14,279 bases of DNA, taken from positions 1-14,279 of the forward strand of contig JAIVFH010000567.1 in the NCBI GenBank assembly GCA_025765595.1, given 5' to 3'. The notes under the pieces are model-generated. The model was not told the origin of the DNA, searched no databases, and was given only the letters and a program-made list of their open reading frames with translations. Each line of letters opens with the position of its first letter. Within the stretch, counting starts at the first letter, position 1. Made by a program: the position numbers and the translations under genes. Shown here piece by piece: positions 7,360 to 14,279 of this stretch. The stretch is from Obelidium mucronatum. Its lineage: Eukaryota > Chytridiomycota > Chytridiomycetes > Chytridiales > Chytriomycetaceae.

Positions 7360-14279
<6,920 letters not shown>

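Overview
This is nuclear DNA of a eukaryote, most likely an early-diverging fungus (chytrid-like). Short GT-AG introns of about 57-148 bp are read clearly inside conserved proteins. Spacing between genes is tight (55-170 bp), a riboflavin-pathway gene is present, and there is a NACHT-ankyrin protein of the kind expanded in fungi. CRIPT is lacking in budding yeast but kept in many other eukaryotes. The lineage call is an inference from gene content; no species can be named.

Layout from left to right: the 3' end of RIB3 (1-246, +); YAE1 (417-695, -); a type II membrane GT8-like glycosyltransferase (751-1950, +), head-to-head with YAE1 across 55 bp; a five-exon NACHT-ankyrin-ZZ finger protein (2032-5979, -), tail-to-tail with the glycosyltransferase; an exceptionally GC-rich, alanine-rich coding block of unknown function (6110-6729, -); CRIPT in three exons (6853-7291, -); and PRP8, the core spliceosome protein, in at least 21 exons (7360 to beyond the right edge, +), head-to-head with CRIPT across 68 bp.

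The genes are mostly unrelated housekeeping functions: riboflavin synthesis, Fe-S protein maturation and glycosylation. The exception is CRIPT/PRP8, two spliceosome-associated proteins that share one short intergenic promoter. The most interesting stretch is 2032-6729. It holds an NLR-like protein ending in a ZZ-type zinc finger. Directly upstream on the same strand is a high-GC3 coding block that could be spliced to it in phase, or could be an independent orphan gene.

Reading frames break by one or two bases at several otherwise perfectly conserved places: PRP8 near 11883, 12619 and 14081-14117, CRIPT exon 1, and the GC-rich block near 6638. The simplest explanation is residual indels in a draft long-read assembly, so proteins here should not be taken from the raw sequence without checking reads.
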